Source: Nocardioides halotolerans DSM 19273
GTDB taxonomy: Bacteria; Actinomycetota; Actinomycetes; Propionibacteriales; Nocardioidaceae
Assembly: GCF_000422805.1 (NCBI RefSeq)
Contig: NZ_AUGT01000009.1
Location: 72,727-136,726 of the forward strand
Length of the DNA stretch: 64,000 nucleotides
Reading direction: 5' to 3'
The translations under genes were made by a program, and so were the position numbers. How positions within the stretch are numbered: the first letter of the stretch is position 1; the number at the start of each line of letters is the position of its first letter. Shown one piece after another: positions 62,089 to 64,000 of this stretch. The notes beneath the pieces are model-generated. The model had not been told where the DNA came from. It was given only the letters and a program-made list of their open reading frames with translations, and did not search any database.

Positions 62089-63615
62089 GTGACGACGGAG
62101 ATCGGGCCCGCCCCCACGACGGACGACGACGGCAGCGGCGACAGGCTCGACCGCGGGGTGCTCCTCGTGGCCGGCGTGGTGGTGCTCGGCGCGATCATGT
62201 CGATCCTCGACATCACGGTCGTGTCGGTGGCGCAGCCGACGTTCCAGTCGGAGTTCGACGCCTCGCCGGCGGCAGCGGCCTGGACGATGACGGGCTACAC
62301 GCTCGCGCTGGCGACCGTGATCCCGCTCAGCGGCTGGGCGGCCGACCGGTTCGGCACCAAGCGCCTCTACATGCTGGCCGTGCTCCTCTTCGCCGCAGGC
62401 TCGGCGCTCTGCGCGGCGGCCACGAGCGTCGAGATGCTCACCGCCTTCCGCGTCCTGCAGGGCCTCGGCGGCGGCATGCTGATGCCGGTCGGCATGACGA
62501 TCATGACCCGCGCCGCCGGCCCCGACCGCGTCGGACGCGTGATGGCCGTGCTCGGCGTCCCGATGCTGCTCGGCCCGATCTTCGGCCCGATCATCGGCGG
62601 CTGGCTGATCGACGTCGCCAGCTGGCACTGGATCTTCCTCATCAACGTCCCGATCGGCCTCGGCGCCCTGCTCTACGCCGCCAAGGTGCTGCCGAAGGAC
62701 GAGGTCGCGCCGTCGGAGAGCTTCGACTTCCTCGGCATGGTGCTGCTCTCGCCGGGCCTCGCGCTCTTCCTCTTCGGTGTCTCGTCGATCCCCGGCGAGG
62801 GCACGATCTGGGCGTCCCGCGTCCTGGTCTCGGCGGCCGTCGGCCTGGTGCTGATCGTGCTCTTCGTCCTGCGCTTCTACGCCCGCAAGCTCGAGCACCC
62901 GCTGATCGACCTGCACCTGTTCCGCAACCCGCGGCTGACCGTCGCGGTGGTCGCGATGGCGCTGTTCGCGATCGCGTTCTTCGGCGCCAGCCTGCTCTTC
63001 CCCCAGTACTTCCTGCTGACCCGCAACGAGACCACGCTCAGCGCCGGCCTCCTCCTCGCACCGCAGGGCATCGGCGCGATGCTGACGATGCCGGCCGCCG
63101 GCATCCTCACCGACCGGATCGGCCCCGGCAAGATCGTGCTCGGCGGCATCGCGGTGATCGTGATCGGCATGGGCATGTTCACCCAGGTCGGTGTCAGTGC
63201 GTCCGACGTCGCCGCCTCGGGCGACTCGTTCGCCGCCGGCTCGCCGTCCTACCTCTACCTCATCGCGGCGCTGTTCGTGATGGGCCTCGGCATGGGCTGC
63301 ACGATGATGCCGATCATGACCGCGGCGCTGCAGACGCTGCAGGACCACGAGATCGCGCGCGCCTCGACGCTCATGAACATCACCCAGCAGGTGGCCGCCT
63401 CGATCGGCACCGCGCTGTTCTCGGTGCTGCTCACCAACGGCTTCAACGACTCCGACGCCACGACGCCGACCGGCGTCATCAGCGACATGACCGAGTCGTT
63501 CGCGTTCTGCTTCGTGGTCGGCACGATCCTGGTGGCCGCGTGCCTGGTGCCGGCGTGGTTCCTGCCGCGCTCCAAGCCGGCCAAGGAGCTCGACCCAGCG
63601 GCGGTGACGGCCTAG
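62089..63615 (+). CDS. MFS multidrug exporter (DHA2/EmrB-QacA type)
   Basis: A 508-residue major facilitator with 14 predicted transmembrane segments. Signatures: motif D1-like ILDITVVSVAQPTFQ in TM1, LSGWAADRFGTKRLY (motif A) after TM2, LQGLGGGMLMPVGMTI, and the antiporter motif C in GVPMLLGPIFGPIIGGWLID at TM5. It should export hydrophobic drugs in exchange for protons. The nature of the substrate is unknown. GTG 62089 is from the leaderless -10. Its TAG stop overlaps the CTA (TAG reverse) of the convergent ABC gene by 3 bp. Confidence 0.93.
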   Translation: MTTEIGPAPTTDDDGSGDRLDRGVLLVAGVVVLGAIMSILDITVVSVAQPTFQSEFDASPAAAAWTMTGYTLALATVIPLSGWAADRFGTKRLYMLAVLLFAAGSALCAAATSVEMLTAFRVLQGLGGGMLMPVGMTIMTRAAGPDRVGRVMAVLGVPMLLGPIFGPIIGGWLIDVASWHWIFLINVPIGLGALLYAAKVLPKDEVAPSESFDFLGMVLLSPGLALFLFGVSSIPGEGTIWASRVLVSAAVGLVLIVLFVLRFYARKLEHPLIDLHLFRNPRLTVAVVAMALFAIAFFGASLLFPQYFLLTRNETTLSAGLLLAPQGIGAMLTMPAAGILTDRIGPGKIVLGGIAVIVIGMGMFTQVGVSASDVAASGDSFAAGSPSYLYLIAALFVMGLGMGCTMMPIMTAALQTLQDHEIARASTLMNITQQVAASIGTALFSVLLTNGFNDSDATTPTGVISDMTESFAFCFVVGTILVAACLVPAWFLPRSKPAKELDPAAVTA

Positions 63616-64000
63616 GTGGCCGTCGCCCCGGTGTCCTCGCCGAGGTAGGCCTTGCGCACGGCCGGGTCCTCGCGGACCTCGGCCGGCGAGCCCTCGGCGA
63701 TCTTGTGGCCGAAGTCGAGGACGACGACCCGATCGGCGGTCTCGAGCACGAGCGCGACGTCGTGCTCGATGAGCAGCACCCCCATGCCCCACTCGTCGGC
63801 CAGGCGCCGCACGAGCCGCCCGAGCTCGGCGCTCTCGGTCTCGTCGAGGCCCGCGGCCGGCTCGTCGAGCAGCAGCACCGACGGGCTGCAGGCCACGGCC
63901 CGGGCGATCGCGACCAGGCGCCGCTGCCCGTAGGACAGGTCCTCGGCGCGGCGGTCGAGCAGCGGTGCGAGCGCCAGCTCGTCGACGGCAGCGACCACCG
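63612..64000 (-). CDS. ABC transporter ATP-binding subunit, LivG-like, cut at the window edge
   Basis: Only the C-terminal about 129 residues are visible; the gene continues past base 64000. It has the ABC signature LSYGQRRLVAIARAVA, Walker B VLLLDEPAAGLD, H-loop LIEHDVALV and the C-terminal end EVREDPAVRKAYLG typical of LivG-type branched-chain amino acid ATPases. Probably part of a Liv operon (substrate-binding protein, two permeases, LivF) upstream of the window. Its last 4 bases overlap the MFS gene stop. Confidence 0.88.
   Translation of the reverse strand, partial: VVAAVDELALAPLLDRRAEDLSYGQRRLVAIARAVACSPSVLLLDEPAAGLDETESAELGRLVRRLADEWGMGVLLIEHDVALVLETADRVVVLDFGHKIAEGSPAEVREDPAVRKAYLGEDTGATAT

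Overview
The window comes from the chromosome of a very GC-rich actinobacterium, most likely a Nocardioides-like member of the Propionibacteriales. This is inferred from codon use, Lsr2, a BldN-type sigma factor, the bS22 microprotein, a DUF222/HNH protein, dispersed hairpin repeats of a kind I associate with Nocardioides, and many starts lying 6-8 nt behind a TANNNT box (leaderless transcription). Gene order from proC through the hem genes to the cytochrome c maturation genes resembles the Mycobacterium tuberculosis Rv0500-Rv0529 region, compared from memory.

Layout. 1-10.1 kb: surface or extracellular polysaccharide functions (four AlgJ/AlgX-like secreted SGNH proteins, a sugar-nucleotide epimerase and a methyltransferase), interrupted by lsr2 and clpC, the latter behind a good ClgR box. 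10.1-16.1 kb: genome maintenance (mutY, disA, radA), a small membrane protein, a cupin and a LacI regulator. 16.1-25.9 kb: accessory genes, including a TetR/ABC-2 export unit with its apparent operator, proline dehydrogenase and proC, a 160-bp MITE, a frameshifted TIR-like effector gene and a haloalkane dehalogenase. 26-27.2 kb: trpS behind a textbook ribosome-mediated attenuator with a Trp-Trp leader peptide. 27.2-36.4 kb: acuC, an excisionase-type HTH protein, bS22, an atypical epimerase, acyltransferase, BldN-like sigma factor with a DUF5667 partner, a HAD phosphatase, an acyl-CoA synthetase and a glutaredoxin. 36.4-42.3 kb: a Rex-controlled rex-hemA-hemC-hemD-hemB operon. 42.3-50.2 kb: a lytic transglycosylase behind a CRP-type box, then hemL, a histidine phosphatase, a TlpA thioredoxin, ccdA, resB and ccsB. 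50.2-58.8 kb: a PknB-type kinase, fatty-acid enzymes, membrane proteins, a hydrolase/SDR pair and a divergent GAF-LuxR regulator. 58.8-64 kb: a DUF222/HNH protein next to about 1 kb of gene-free repeats, a monoacylglycerol-lipase-like hydrolase, an MFS exporter and a cut-off ABC ATPase.

How it fits together. Heme supply (rex-hem operon and hemL) sits next to the System II cytochrome c machinery, so redox sensing, heme synthesis and cytochrome maturation are clustered. The most interesting signals are (i) the trpS attenuator, (ii) the TIR-like/beta-rich fusion resembling an anti-phage effector, broken by one extra base and ending exactly at a MITE target site, (iii) the repeat field beside the HNH protein, and (iv) the cluster of AlgX-like paralogs.
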